DNA of 64,000 bases from NCBI GenBank assembly GCA_024036415.1, contig JAMWET010001661.1, positions 2,533,501 to 2,597,500 of the forward strand. Reading direction: 5' to 3'. A program made the position numbers and the translations under genes. Under the pieces are notes generated by a model that saw only the letters and a program-made list of their open reading frames with translations, did no database searches and was not told the origin of the DNA. Positions 12,136-24,135 of the stretch are shown piece after piece. Each line of letters starts with the position of its first letter. The first letter of the stretch is position 1. This DNA comes from Prochilodus magdalenae. Lineage: Eukaryota; Chordata; Actinopteri; Characiformes; Prochilodontidae.

Positions 12136-12425
12136 TACTGGTACAAAGAAGCATATAACTGAAGCATATCATCGCTGTCCAATGAAGAACATGTATCTCC
12201 ACTTTTGTCCGTTTTAATTTTTATGCACCATTTGAACACATCAGCTGCTGTTTACACTGAGAGAGAATCACATGATGATTGGACCAACAGAAATGGCCCA
12301 AAACTGTTTGGAAAGACGTCTGGTTCCATTGACTTACATTAATGTTAAACCAGGTTTTTGGCCTCTCCTGTAAAGTTACCATTTTGGAGACTTGTTTTTC
12401 TCTGGAGTTGTGATGATATACTAAT
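12136..12425 (-). repeat. Short dispersed repeat (family B), copy 1
   Basis: The reverse complement of this stretch matches 33155-33395 over most of its length. Both contain AACTTTACAGGAGAGG, AGTCAATGGAACCAGA, CAGTTTTGGGCCATTTCTGT and GGAGATACATGTT in that order and spacing. The ends carry weak inverted similarity (TTATCTCCAAAAT-like against TGTATCTCCA), which suggests a small non-autonomous DNA element. No coding capacity. Confidence 0.8.
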
Positions 12426-13075
12426 TTGCTATTATATATGGAAATAATGATCAGCTCTAACACTCAAAGTTTAATTGTGCATCTCTCTCCTTTCTGTGTG
12501 ATTCTGTTTAATCTCTAATAAAAGCAGATTTAAAGTGTTTTTACACCAGTGCATTAGAGAACTGTTCTCCTTCTGCATCATTCTCATTAGCACAGATTTG
12601 ATTAAATCAGTGAAATCATTAAGGTAGATGAATCTCTGTGGTTAGAACTTTATTTAAGATACAGTGGAGATTGTTGTCTGTAGGCTCATCAGTCTCTGTA
12701 TATTTATACTTTGTGTATATTTGTCTTGCCGCTGGTATTTTTACATATTCTGTTCAGTGTGCTGGGTTAATAAACATCTCGAAACCATCATAAAATCATC
12801 CTAAACACCATCTGAGCACTTTCAGCACCATCTACATACCAGCAGAACAGTGTCACCCACTCTCTCTCAATTTATATCTCTCTGTGCCTCAGCCTGAGGG
12901 AATGTTCTTCTACAGTGGAGACTGTATGTTTTCTGAACATTAGAGCATGTGTAGAGGGCTGTAGGATGAGGGATGTAAATTCAGGGGGGTTCAGGAGGTC
13001 AGGCTGTAATTGTAAGTAATTATTCTGAATAGAACCTCCATAACCTCCAGAAGCTCCATATTACACCTACTAGTA
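12426..13075. other. Non-coding single-copy sequence
   Basis: No gene or repeat recognised. Confidence 0.5.
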
Positions 13076-13520
13076 TCTACACTCACTGTCCATTAAATAA
13101 GCTCCACTTACCATATAAATGTTTGTTGTAGTTCTACTATTACAGACTGTAGTCCATCTAATTTGCTGCATGCTTTGTTCTTCAATGGTCAGGACCCCCA
13201 CAGGACCACTACAGAAGTAGTATTTGAATGGTAGCTGCAGTGACACTGACGTAGCGGTCGTGTGTTAGTGTGTCTTGCTCTGGTGTGAGTGGATCAGACA
13301 CAGCAGTGCTGCTGCTGGAGGTTACTAACATTGTGCCCACTCACTGTCCACTGTGTTAGACACTCCTACCTTGCCGGTCCACCTTGTAGAAGTAACATCA
13401 GAGATGAAAGTTTATCTACTGCTGCAGAGTTTGTGTTTTTATCCTCTGGTCCCTCACAGGATGCTGACCACAGGATGCTGGAGACTGTTCGTTGCCCACA
13501 GGACTTCAATAAAAAGGCAA
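13076..13520. mobile_element. Rearranged short DNA element (two partial copies)
   Basis: The left part (CACTGTCCATTAAATAAGC onward, with GGTCAGGACCCCCACAGGAC and GTGGATCAGACACAGCAGTG) resembles the left half of a common non-autonomous DNA element of otophysan fishes, as I remember it. The right part begins again with CCACTCACTGTCCACT at about 13336, the terminal motif, and runs CTCCTACCTTGCCGGTCCAC to GCCCACAGGAC, which is the other end of the same element in opposite orientation. The copy is therefore either internally rearranged or two truncated copies abutting. Confidence 0.6.
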
Positions 13521-14439
13521 GTCAATAAAACCAGATTTTTGAGCCATCTCATCTAATTCTGGTGTGCTTTAGACCAGGTTTACCAGGTACACACAAGGTT
13601 TAAATGGCTGATTTTGATGTGAAATTCTGATTAAAAATTCAAGCAAGCCAGGTCCTGCTATCAGTCACACAAGATATATGGAGTTATGATGCTCTAACTC
13701 CAGTTAACTCATCTACTGAAGGTGTTTCTTATATGACATCCCTTCATTGCTTTTCTGTTAGAGTGCACAAAAAGCCAGACAAATAGTCATGTAAAAAATT
13801 CCATATACCAAACGAAAACCTTTGTTTTGCATGTAAACATCTGGATATCGGATCTTCACATGAACAATACTTAGAAACTGAGGCAGCATAACTGTCTTTA
13901 AAGTGTTGAAGTACGTGGTATTACCATATTCAGATTCAAGAAATTTGCTGGCCTTAAAAAAAATGCTGAAGGTACATATGAGTCAGGAAAGGGATATAAA
14001 ACAATTAGAAATCAGAAATTAGATCTTTATGTCACATGGTCTCACAGTAGTGTAATTGAATTCCTATTAAGAATGAACTAAAATTCTATTTTACCAATAT
14101 AATGGTTGTTTGTGCACTGCAGTTGATTTTAGTCTCTGTCATCTAGTTGTCTCACAGTAGTAGTTTATTAAATATAGAAATAAAAAATGTATATCCTACC
14201 AAATACAGCTTATAGTATTAGTTACTGTTTACACTGTATGTGTTTTACATTATCTGTGCGTTTCAGTGTGTTTCAACACTTCATAAATAACATCAACAGG
14301 CTCCTTCTCTGTCTGAATCTTGTGTGTTTTAAACAGAACCCACACTTTAGAGACGACCCCTTACTGTCTTCAATGCCTGTTGCAGTGATTCTGGCTATAG
14401 TACTCAAACATGCTGGGCGGAAGGAAAGATTAGGAACTC
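13521..14439. other. Non-coding sequence
   Basis: No gene recognised. TCTCACAGTAGTGTAATTGA at 14040 and a related TCTCACAGTAGTAGTTTATT at 14150 form a weak local repeat. Confidence 0.45.
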
Positions 14440-14785
14440 TGGGGAAATTTAATGGGCAACAAACTTGCAGACTTGCAGGACATCTACCGGTCCTGCTGCC
14501 TGAGGAAAATCCAGAAGATCCGGTTGGACTGTAGCCACCCTGCACACGACCTGTTCACCTTACTGCCATCAGACAGGAGGTACTGCAGCATCCAGGCCAG
14601 AACAAACCGAGTAATGAACAGTTTCTACCCACAAGCCATCAGGTTCCTGAACAAGCTGTGAACCTTTCACCAACACCACCAACACCAGCAACACCACCAC
14701 AGCACTGCACTACCCTCACCACAAGCATTTCAATGCATAAATGTCCTGACATGTTGTGCATATGACAAATAATAAACCTGAAACT
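14440..14785 (+). pseudogene. LINE 3' end fragment
   Basis: A plus-strand frame ends with HPAHDLFTLLPSDRRYCSIQ then ARTNRVMNSFYPQAIRFLN and a stop at about 14661. This is the C-terminal tail of CR1/L2/Rex-like reverse transcriptase proteins (compare [16 protein letters not shown] in the LINE at 47.2 kb). It is followed by a 3' untranslated part with CACCACCAACACC repeats and an AATAAACC signal at about 14770. The element is 5'-truncated, as is usual for target-primed reverse transcription. Confidence 0.85.
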
Positions 14786-16418
14786 AATGACAGTACTTTG
14801 TTTTTCCTTGGTTTACCATGACACAATTTTAGGGAATGTAGGAGGTTATTTGTGATCAGTAGGAGGCACCAAATGCGAATATCCGATATCAGACAAGCTA
14901 TACATAACTAGAGAAAGATTTAGCTAAGCAGTAGCAGCAGCAGTTCTTTAGGGTTACAGCAGAGACGCTATCTGAAGATCAGGGCAGTCATGGAGCAGGA
15001 GTTAGATGTGGAGCCTGTCACGTGCAGAATGTATTCCTGTCCCCTACTCCTCTCAAAACCTACTGTTAACTTTGACTAATCTTCAACTAGCCAAATGACA
15101 CAGTTATGCACCTTTCTGAGTGGGTTCTGGAGCAGCGATTAAAGTTGGTTGTGGTGGTCGGGTCACTGGTGTTTGATCTGCAGACCCTCCATATCACATT
15201 CACCTTTACTACTTTCATCCACAACACAGTCCTCTAATTCCAACCTCAAGTGTAGCTGCCTTTATGATACAATCTACTTCATACGTCTAAATTCATGCAT
15301 CAAGAAAAGTCCTGCTATAAGTCAAGCACACTACCATTCAAGTCATATGGAATTATGATGCTCTGACTCACTATTTTAAGCATAGCCGCCTTCAAGTCAA
15401 AGTCAAGTCTTTTATCAGTGCTAGTCAAGCAAGTCTCAAGTTCTCAAATTTGCGACACGAGTCTGACTCATGTGACTTGAGTCCCTCAACTCTGTGAAAA
15501 TGTAAGAAATTATTTTTTGTACTGTAGAAATATAACAAATAAAACTCAGCATAGTTATTATGTTAATAATTAAATAAAGCACAAATCTTCCACGATAATT
15601 CATAAGCACAGCAACCACATGCAGTTACTGAAGTATCCAGGTGTCAGCTCCTCAGTCCTGTTCCGCAGTTAGAGGCAGTGATGCTCATCAGTGCTGTGTG
15701 TGTTTAATGTGAAGGATAAAGGATTTGGTGTTTTCAGCGTAGTAGAGTGAGAGGATGTTTGAGGCCGAGAGGAGCCATGATGCTTTTAATGTCCAGATCA
15801 AAGGCAGCATGGTCTCAGAACACCAGCACCCAGGACAACTGAAAAATGACACACAAAGTAAATTACAAGCAGGAGAGAAACCTTTGATATATTCAAATGA
15901 AATGAATCCACAAAAGTAATAAACAGGATTTTACTCCTTAATTCAAAGTGAAGCAGCAGAAGAAGCAGGGTTTAAATTCAATCAGAGCGATGATGAATCG
16001 GCTTTGTCTCTGCGTGGCGGCCCGGACCGCAATAAAGAACGAGTCAGCGACTTTAAGACTCCTTTTGGAGAGATGGCAGGACAGTCCCGGCATAAACCGA
16101 CAGTAAATGGAAAATTATAAAACCACTTTAACCCACTCATTTGGACTGAGTTTAGAGCAGCGGAGCTATTGAGAGTTTCTGGAAGGGTGACCTGCTGTAG
16201 AGGAGAACAGAACAAAGCAAAGTACACATAGTGACTCTTCCCTTCATGTAAAACTGATTCCTTGCGTTGCAGATTGTTCCACTGTGGTAGTAGGAGTGTA
16301 AAGGGGACTTAGGCATTTTTATTGCTAGTTGATATTAAGACTGACAGGACTGAGGTGTATATGATTCACATTTGGAGAACCCCTTCCCTACTCAGAACCT
16401 AAGCTCTATATAAATATA
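14786..16418. other. Non-coding sequence, possible host exon
   Basis: No certain gene. AGTCAAGTC-type words at 15395-15440 recall LINE tails. The stretch 15700-15840 on the minus strand is discussed as an exon candidate; 15980-16220 is of balanced composition without frame breaks on the minus strand but with no recognisable domain. Confidence 0.4.
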
Positions 16419-17175
16419 AAGATAAGATCCCACAGTGGGGAAATTTACAGTGTTACAGCAGCAAAGGGATAGCAAGGTACTCAGTACAAAAAATAAGACA
16501 GGTGAACAGAACAACAATATAAACCTAATAAATAATAAAAGTCAAAACCTCTGGAGAATCTTGTTTACAGATAATTGCAAAATATTTACAGATGATTGCA
16601 CATTTATTCTTTATTGCACATGGGGAATGGAAAGATATTGCACATTGTTAGTATTGCACATTATGCTACATAGAAAACAGCTCTATTTCCTGTGAGTGTG
16701 TATAGGTTAAGTGTGTGTGTGTGCGTGGTCCTCTGGGAGCAGTGCTGGTTGTAGAGTCTAACAGCAGCAGGAAGGAAGGACCTTCGATACCGCTCCTTCA
16801 CACACTTGGGGTGAAGCAGCCTGTCGCTGAAGGAGCTGCCCAGTGCTGCCAGAGTCTCATGCATGGGGTGGGAGTCATTCTCCAGCATGGATGCCAGCTT
16901 GGCTAACAGCCTCCTGTCTCCCACCACCTGCACTGGGTCTAAGGGGCTTCCCAGGACAGAGCCGGCCCTCTTTAACAGTTTGTTCAGTCTCTTCCTGTCT
17001 GCCGTCGAGATGCTGCTGCCCCAGCAGACCACTCTGTAAAAGATGGCAGATGCCACCACTGTATCGAAGAAGGTCCTCAGGAGTGCTCCCTGTACTCCAA
17101 ATGACCTCAGTCTCCTCAGTAGGTAGAGTCTGCTCTGGCCCTCTGTAGAATCCCATGCGCCACTCTCCATTTCAC
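16419..17175 (-). pseudogene. 5'-truncated LINE, RT C-terminus (family C, copy 1)
   Basis: The minus-strand frame 17170-16661 stays open for 169 codons. It contains SRLYLLRRLRSFGVQGALL, VCWGSSISTADRKRLNKLL, LASMLENDSHPMHETLAALG and RLLHPKCVKERYRRSFLPA, the C-terminal region of a teleost Rex-like non-LTR reverse transcriptase. The palm and endonuclease domains are absent, so this is a dead 5'-truncated copy. The 3' untranslated part runs to 16419 and ends, read on the minus strand, in TTTCCCCACTGTGGGATC then TTATCTTTAT. The same tail occurs at 26.3 kb. Confidence 0.9.
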
Positions 17176-17525
17176 CCTGTGTTCATTAAAACCCTACACT
17201 CCTCAGAAACCTTTGTCAATGCTCCTCGAGACCCCACCCTCTTCATAACCTGTGGTCCATGAAACCATGCCCAAAACAGAACCCGATGTTCTTGCCATGC
17301 TCCCTTAAACCCTGCCCTCCTAAGAATCCCATGCTCCTTGAATAGTCCTCAGAATCCTGCACTCCTCAGAACCTTGTTATCCTTTAGAACCTGAGCTCTA
17401 TGAAACCCTGGACTCTTAAGAACCTGAGCTCTCTGAAAACTCCACCCTCCTCCAAACCTCATACTCCAGAAAACCTGTACTCCATGAAACCCAGCACTCC
17501 TCAGAACCCCTCCTCTCAGAGCATT
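17176..17525. repeat. Diverged ~20-30 bp tandem repeat
   Basis: Words such as CTCCTCAGAACC, ACTCCTCAGAA, CCATGAAACCC and CCTGAGCTCT recur at irregular spacing. Period and copy number cannot be fixed by eye, which suggests an old minisatellite. Confidence 0.7.
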
Positions 17526-20364
17526 GATTTAACAGCAGTGTTCGCCTATTGATTTATCTTGATCTTGATTTACTAAAACTGCAGCTTACCATGCAAACAG
17601 CATAGCCCGGCCCACTAACTGTAAACAGCCTCACACCCTTTCCTTGCATGGTCCTGCCCACTATCTGCTCGCTCGTGATGAAGAGATGGCAGTGTTTAAA
17701 AATAAAGCTCTTTCACCAGGATGTTCCACGGGGATGATATTTTACAGGTTGCGGAACAGTGACACAGATTGTGAGTGCGTATTGAGGCTGCGTCACAGTG
17801 CTGTGTCTTCTGTCACTGTACATCAGATTCTGAGAGTTTAAACATCATCATTATAATAGTAAATCTTCCATTCAGTCTGTGTTGAGTCATATGACGTGGT
17901 GTTGCTGCTCTGTCTGCTGACTTTATTAAAGGGAGTCTCTTGACGAGCTTTTAGGACTATAATGCAAATCTATAAGGACCTAAATTGCCAAAACTGACCA
18001 TAAATGTCAGTAAACTGAATGAAATATGTAAACCATATGTGTGATATCACAGTCTTCTTTCTCTAATCTCTATGCCTAAGAAAGAGAAGTGTGTGGGTTT
18101 TTTTAATGTGCATGGCCCATCAGAACATCAGACCCGAGAGTCCCCGGGAAGAAAAGTAACTACAATGCATCCATATGAGGCCATACACACAGATTGTAGA
18201 TAAACAGTCTAAAAGCAGCCGGCCTCAACACCATTAGTACTTCTATAGTGTGACCCTGGAGGGTTTTGGTGCGAGGGCTGGTGGGGGCTCTATCAATACT
18301 TTCCTCTTGCTAATAATAGCTGCCATTATCAGCCCCCTAATGTGCTGTAAGAATGATTCACCTGGAGCTGTCGGTGTTCAGCAGGGTGATGGGAGTAGAG
18401 GGAGTGATTAGAGTTTACTATGAGCTCCATCAGAGGAGCCGTAAACCAGACGCAGCTAAAGACCAGTGTGGATGACTGTCAGTCCAACAGAGGAACATAG
18501 TGGTACCTTGATGACCTCAGAGCCAGCGGTTTGGTCATTTTGTGTCCTTGCATTTTTGTGTTGTAGAAGGGTGGTGGGCAATAAAACAGGCGCTCAATGG
18601 AAATGAGCTGACACCTTCGTAAGGCAAGCAGGAAGTTGGCCTGCATTGTATAAATTATATAGCAATGCAGCATTCAAGCAGTGTTAGCATCCGCAAATGC
18701 CACAAGATAACTGGGATGAAGAACAATAAGACGTGACAATTAAATATAGCTCAATTGGAAATATGACAGTCTATAAAATACTCCAGAAGCTATGTGGCTA
18801 GCTCCTTCAGTCAGTCTTAATTTGTGAGTCTTTGGTTTGTGCCTAGGGCTGGAGTAGAGGAAGGGGAAGGAGAGAAGGTAACATGCAAATAACTCACCCC
18901 ATAATTCTGATTGGTTATCACCATTCCAATTCTGGCCAGCTCAAATCCATCAGAGGAAACATAAAACTGCAAAAATCTCGAAACGACCAGCACAGTTGTT
19001 TATTTGACGGTCAACAGAAAATTGATGAAGGGACCAAATAGCCCCTGGAGAACCACTAAGATCATAACTCTGTTGTTGTTTAAATTCAGCACAGTTTGCG
19101 CATGAGCATGTGCAAACAAAATGCAGACTGGGAATGGCCAGCAATGGATCATAAAACTTCCTAATCAAAGCAGCGGTAAACAAATGTAATTATTATCTAG
19201 CACATTTCACACTGAAATCTCACACTGCTTTTTTACACAGTTAAAAATCTCTGCACCAACCAAGGCAGATCTGAATATGATCTTAGTATAGTGTGATATT
19301 CAAATTGACATTTAGCAAATTCACATTGTGTAGTAACAAAAAACGTGACGTTACTGTGTGTATTGTTGCAGCTCCTCTCATTGAACAGTATACATCACAT
19401 TATACAGCATACATTATAAGCATCACTAGCTGAAACAGAGACTCTGACCCGTTCTCTGTTTGTTCCATGCAGTTTAGGGAAAGTGGAGGTATTTGTACTG
19501 TATGCGTGCATCCCGCAGTCCAACAGAAAGTGTGGAGTTGAACTCTCTCTTGTCCACATGGTTACGGCAGCCCTATAACAAAGATGGAGCCTCCACTGAG
19601 TGTGTTAAAAAACCTTGCACTGTATGATGGAATGATGTACTATTGCTGATGCTCAGGAAAGCTGTTATTGCTTTATAGCAACAGAGCATTGTCGTGTCCT
19701 GGTAAGCCCTAAAGCCAAACACTCTCTGTCAGGGCAAGTATAAATATCCTGGACCGGTAGAACATGGAGAGAGCCGAAGCGTAAATGTGGCCTTTACGGG
19801 GAGAACAGACTCAGCCTCAGGTGATGGAAATGACCTTCGTGTCAGACGGAGCCAGGAGCAGGGCCCAGTCTCAGGTGCCTCAGGTGGAGCAGAGATGTGA
19901 GTGTTACACTTATCGGAAATGATTGGCGTGGAGGGGGCGGGGTCAGCTCCAGGTCAGCTGCGGGTCAGTGCCTGTGGATCAAAGCTCCATCATGGACCTG
20001 GACTCATTCTGTCTGAGTCAGTGTGAGTCGATGGCCTGACATCAGCAGCACAGAGCGAGCTGATGTGTGGCATCATCTGGATTCTAACGGATCTGTTACA
20101 GGTCAATGGAATTACTAGCCACTGGATGCTGTCCAACCTCAATACTGGTCGGGGCTATTGGGGCTCATATATAAAGCTTTAGCTTCTAAAGTCACTCTGC
20201 TGTCATAATTCTATAGATTTACTGTGCTGTGTTCAGTGAACTCTGAAAATGGACTGATTATTGTTTCTGAGAATTTCTGATGATGATGCTAAAGGGAAGA
20301 TGTGGAGTGCTACAACAATTCATTCACAAATACATTATAAGATGAGACATCAATGCCAGTCAAT
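17526..20364. other. Non-coding single-copy sequence
   Basis: No gene or mobile element recognised in 2.8 kb. The section 18230-18420 (containing TAATAATAGCTGCCATTATC) and 19760-20060 are of complex, balanced composition and could be conserved non-coding DNA; no direct evidence. Confidence 0.45.
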
Positions 20365-20640
20365 CAATCAACCTTTATGTAAACTCAGAGTACGGTGAGG
20401 GTGAGCCCTACATACGATTTAGCCGAGAATTGTACTGCGGCTAAAAGGAGAGGTGTCAATGACACATGACATTTAAAATATGAAGAACATACAGAACATG
20501 TAACAACCAGGTGCAAAAAAAAACACACTATGCACTCAAGTGCAAATACATGGTTGGAATATGTCTGCTTAGTGTGGGAATAATAATGCCTGCCTGGCCC
20601 ACAAAACAGATACACCTTTCACTGGACTGCCACTAGCACG
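20365..20640 (-). repeat. Probable LINE 3' tail fragment
   Basis: Read on the minus strand, the left end gives ATAAAGGTTGATTGATTGAC, the short tandem tail typical of some fish LINEs. The internal part has no frame I can assign. Confidence 0.4.
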
Positions 20641-20880
20641 GTTTCAATAGCCTAACTTGCACTACTCTTACAGTTCAAACATTCATTTATAAATGCTGCT
20701 CTTATATATCCATATGGATAAGCTTATATTATATGTATATATTTATTATTACAGGTCTTTATGTAAATAATACTGTACTTGCACTTCTGGTTAGATGCTA
20801 ACTGCATTTCATTGGCTCTGTACCTGTACTCTGCACAATGACAACAAAGTTGAATCTAATCTAATGTAATCTAATACAAC
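20641..20880 (+). repeat. LINE 3' untranslated end
   Basis: Ends with GCACAATGACAACAAAGTTG followed by AATCTAATCTAATGTAATCT. An ACAATAAAGTTGAATCTAAT-like signal followed by (AATCT)n is the 3' terminus of a widespread fish LINE. The upstream GCACTTCTGGTTAGATGC belongs to the same terminus. No coding part remains. Confidence 0.75.
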
Positions 20881-21990
20881 ATCCGTTGTAGAGGTGCATT
20901 GATTTTTGTCTTTTTTTGATTGACAGTTGAACCACTCTTGGTTAAAGTCTTCTCTAGCACCTCCCAAAGCCTTTCAATAAGGTTAAGAACAGGAATCTGT
21001 TATCCTCACGCTGCCTGAACCACTCGTATACAGTCCAATGAATTTCAGTCTTAAATTTCAGTCTCAATCTTAGAACAAGCCCGCTCCACCAGGAAAGAGA
21101 AAACCTCAACCTGACCAGCTGAAGGACCCCAAAATCTTAACACTGCCTGTAGAGTCTTATACAGTGGGCACTACTCATAATGCTCTCAAGCAAATTGAAG
21201 TCTTCATTTGATTATCCTCACTAACAAGTGTTTCTCTTATAGCCACGCAACCCTGTGTGTTCCCATCATGTGCCAATGCTCTCACCATTACTATTCACTT
21301 CACTATTAAACATAGCCATGGGTTCTTCTGTTCATTTTTATCATTCCTCTTCACCAAGTGATTAAGGGATCTCTGATTACGTTCATTCAAGTTCTTTTTC
21401 CTGCCTCAGTTCCTCCACAAAGTGGATGATTCACTGCTACCCTTACAGCTTTAAAGCATTAGACAGTTTTAGTCAACAACAATCTGACCTTCTTAAAACA
21501 CAGTCAAATCTATTTCCTGACCGGGGCCACATCTCTTTTTGACCAGGAAGTGCACAATGAATTACCAGAACACAAAACTCTGCAGAGCTGTGACCCACCA
21601 GAGCTGTAGTGTACATTTTTAAAGCTAGTGGGGTGAAGGAGGACAGTCTGTATAATCTGATTTGTCAGAGCCGATAGAAAAACGCAGCTATATAAATGAA
21701 CAGTTTAAAAGAAGCAGATCTTTAGCAATATTGGAGCCTGACAGGTCGCTCTGTAACCTTACTTTTCGTTACAGCTCTTTCTTTGATCAAACTGTAATTG
21801 AGGAGGTAATGAACTGGTTGAGAAACATTGAGTTTGGGTTCCACGGAAGAAACTTTATCTGTTGCACCTACTGGGCAAATCCTAATATATTCTGCTCCCA
21901 TTCTAAGGTTCCGGTGATGTGACAGCTAAGACATTGATCACCGGGGAGGTTAGATGGCAGACCTCAGGAAGGATATCTTAAATGTTATAA
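20881..21990. other. Non-coding sequence
   Basis: No recognised gene. The 86-residue plus frame at 21662-21922 has no domain I recognise. Confidence 0.4.
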
Positions 21991-23440
21991 AGGGTATACT
22001 GCTTAAGGCTGTTCTCTGCACCTCCTCCCACCTCCTGATGACAGGCAGACTCATTACTGCCTTTGATGAGACCCACTACAGTGCTGTCTTCTGCAAAACT
22101 GTTTAGGGGAGGATAGAGATGCAGTTATAAGGACAGAGGACACAATCACCACAGGGGCTGTGGTAACTGAGCAGGGTTCTGAAAGGAAGGCTCCAGGTTG
22201 CACATACCGTCTCATTTCTGGAAGTTGTTAACCCATTGAAAGATACCTGGAAGCATTCTAAAATGTGGTTTCTCTAGAATGAGTGTGCCAAAGTCCACAC
22301 TGAGAACCCTTCAGTCAGGTCAGTGAGGTGATCCTATCCTTTTTTGGAAATGAGAGAACTATGCATGTTTAAAGGAATGAATGGCAATGTTGGCTTAAAA
22401 GTATGAATCCATGTGTGGCGGTAAGGCTTTCCTGGCATTGAGCTCTTTATGAAGATTGTAAACCTGGCCCTTAGAAGTAAGTGGTCCGCCGGTGCGGTGT
22501 AGAGGTTTGAATGTAGTGCTAGCACTAGAGATGACTCAATGATGGGCTTCTGTGGGTTGAAGTGGGGTGGTGTTTCTGTCAAATTGGCAATGGAACCTGT
22601 TCAGGTCATTAGCAAATGTGGGGGAGGACTGAACCTGCTCCTTCTTTTGTCGTTGGTGAGGGTGTGAAGTGAGCACCAGACAGCTTGAGACCTGCTGATG
22701 TCAAACTGCTTCTGCCAATTTACATCTGTTCTTATCTTTAGCTCCCATCGTCAGCTGATTCCTGTCTGACAGCCTTCCTCTATGTCCCTCTCCCACTCAT
22801 TTGAGGTTCCTGATCTCCCCGCAAAACCTTAGAAAAGGCTTAGACTTTCCAGACTTAACGATCGTGTTCTGAAGATGTCTTCACAGGAGAAGTCAGAGCA
22901 CACTGGTGTAGGGGTTTCAGCCCTCAGCTTTTTTAAGGAGTTTCAGGTAGTAATATTAAGGTTTTTAGCTTCTGTAGGAAACTGATATTGCATTTTAGTG
23001 TTTTACATGAATGTGAAATGTATAGCTAAACTATACTATTCTTAGAAGTGAATTTTCATTGAACATTACACACTCCACATTCGTAGCTGAAGTCTACAGT
23101 TGTTAGCTGATTGGTCTGTAGTTTGTTTTGCCTTTTGTTTTGACGCTTTCAGTGCAGACATCCTGAAGATCTACTAGGACAACTGTGCTGTCATTGCCTC
23201 AGGGGTAGGCAGCAGTTTGTAGTGTTAATGTCATTAATGGTAATGTCTAATGGCTACCAGGCGGAAGTCAGTGAGGTTATTCTATACTTTGTTGGGAATG
23301 AGAGAATTATGCATGTTTGAAAGCAGACACAGGTGTCCAAGGAATGAATGGCAATGCTGGCTTAAAAGTATGAATCCGTGTGAGGCAGTAACGCTTTCCT
23401 GGCATGTAGCTCTTTGATAGATAATTGATAGATAAATTGA
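21991..23440 (-). pseudogene. Highly decayed LINE with duplicated segment
   Basis: Around 22085-22055, minus strand, one frame reads FAEDSTVVGLIKGSNES, a damaged form of the catalytic [11 protein letters not shown] box of LINE reverse transcriptase (second position Asp to Glu). The surrounding text has the order and composition expected of a minus-strand LINE but no long frame survives. A segment of about 130 bp occurs twice (22325-22450 and 23268-23412). Shared words include GAATGAATGGCAATG, GGCTTAAAAGTATGAATCC and CTTTCCTGGCAT, so part of the relic was duplicated or two copies of the family overlap. Confidence 0.5.
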
Positions 23441-23456
23441 TAGATAGATAGATTGA
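23413..23456. repeat. GATA-type microsatellite
   Basis: GATAGATAATTGATAGATAA and following GATAGATAGATAGATT; short, imperfect. Confidence 0.9.
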
Positions 23457-23943
23457 GTTTAGACATCATAGAGAGAGATTTCTCAGGGTGCTTTCACAAC
23501 TTGTTTTGAATTTGGACATATCATTTTTATCTACCTTTTTTTTTGAAGAAGAAAAAATTGAATTTATCAAAGCTGATTTTAGTTTTTTGGGGGGCCTTTG
23601 TTGTTATTATCTGGTGGGCCTCCGGGCGGTCAAGAACTCCTTTAACCTGCCGTTGAACCTGATTAAGTCAACTCGGAACTGTAGTTTAAAGTAGACAACA
23701 TATGCTACTAGTTGGTGCTGTGTATCAGGTCTAACTGAGGCTTATTTCTTACCTGCTAAAGATGCTATACACCACTTTGCAGTGGTTTTTAGGTTGAATG
23801 ACATGTTCTGTAGAAATGTAGCAAAACACGGAGAAACTGGCTTTGAGATATGTTTTCTCTGGTTTGATGGGAATATCAGGCCTGTTACCCAATCAGCAGT
23901 GATGCGTATATAAACCACACCCTATTAAAAAACAGTGTACACA
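23457..23943. other. Non-coding sequence
   Basis: No gene recognised. Confidence 0.45.
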
Positions 23944-24135
23944 ATGGATTCCAATAAAGTCCTCTATAAATGCAGACGCTGCAGCTTTGTGTATGCAGCA
24001 ACCGAGGATGTCAGAAGACATGTTTGTCATGCGAATTTTATTGTGAGTATTGTAAAGCTCCAAATATTCTACAGCTCAAAAACTGGCAAGGATGCCAAGA
24101 ATGGGCTTGCATTAGAGTTTTCAACGTTTTACTGA
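23944..24135 (+). CDS. Short frame with zinc-finger-like motif (doubtful)
   Basis: A 63-residue frame begins at ATG 23944: MDSNKVLYKCRRCSFVYAAT followed by EDVRRHVCHANFI. It contains C-x2-C-x12-H-x2-H, close to a C2H2 zinc finger (normally H-x3-5-H) with the usual YKC start and a hydrophobic residue after the second cysteine. A GTGAGT donor-like hexamer lies at about 24041, right after the finger, so the finger could be one exon. No second finger or neighbouring exon is identified and the frame beyond the donor looks random. It may be a host exon, an exon from an unknown mobile element, or chance. Confidence 0.3.
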   Translation: MDSNKVLYKCRRCSFVYAATEDVRRHVCHANFIVSIVKLQIFYSSKTGKDAKNGLALEFSTFY

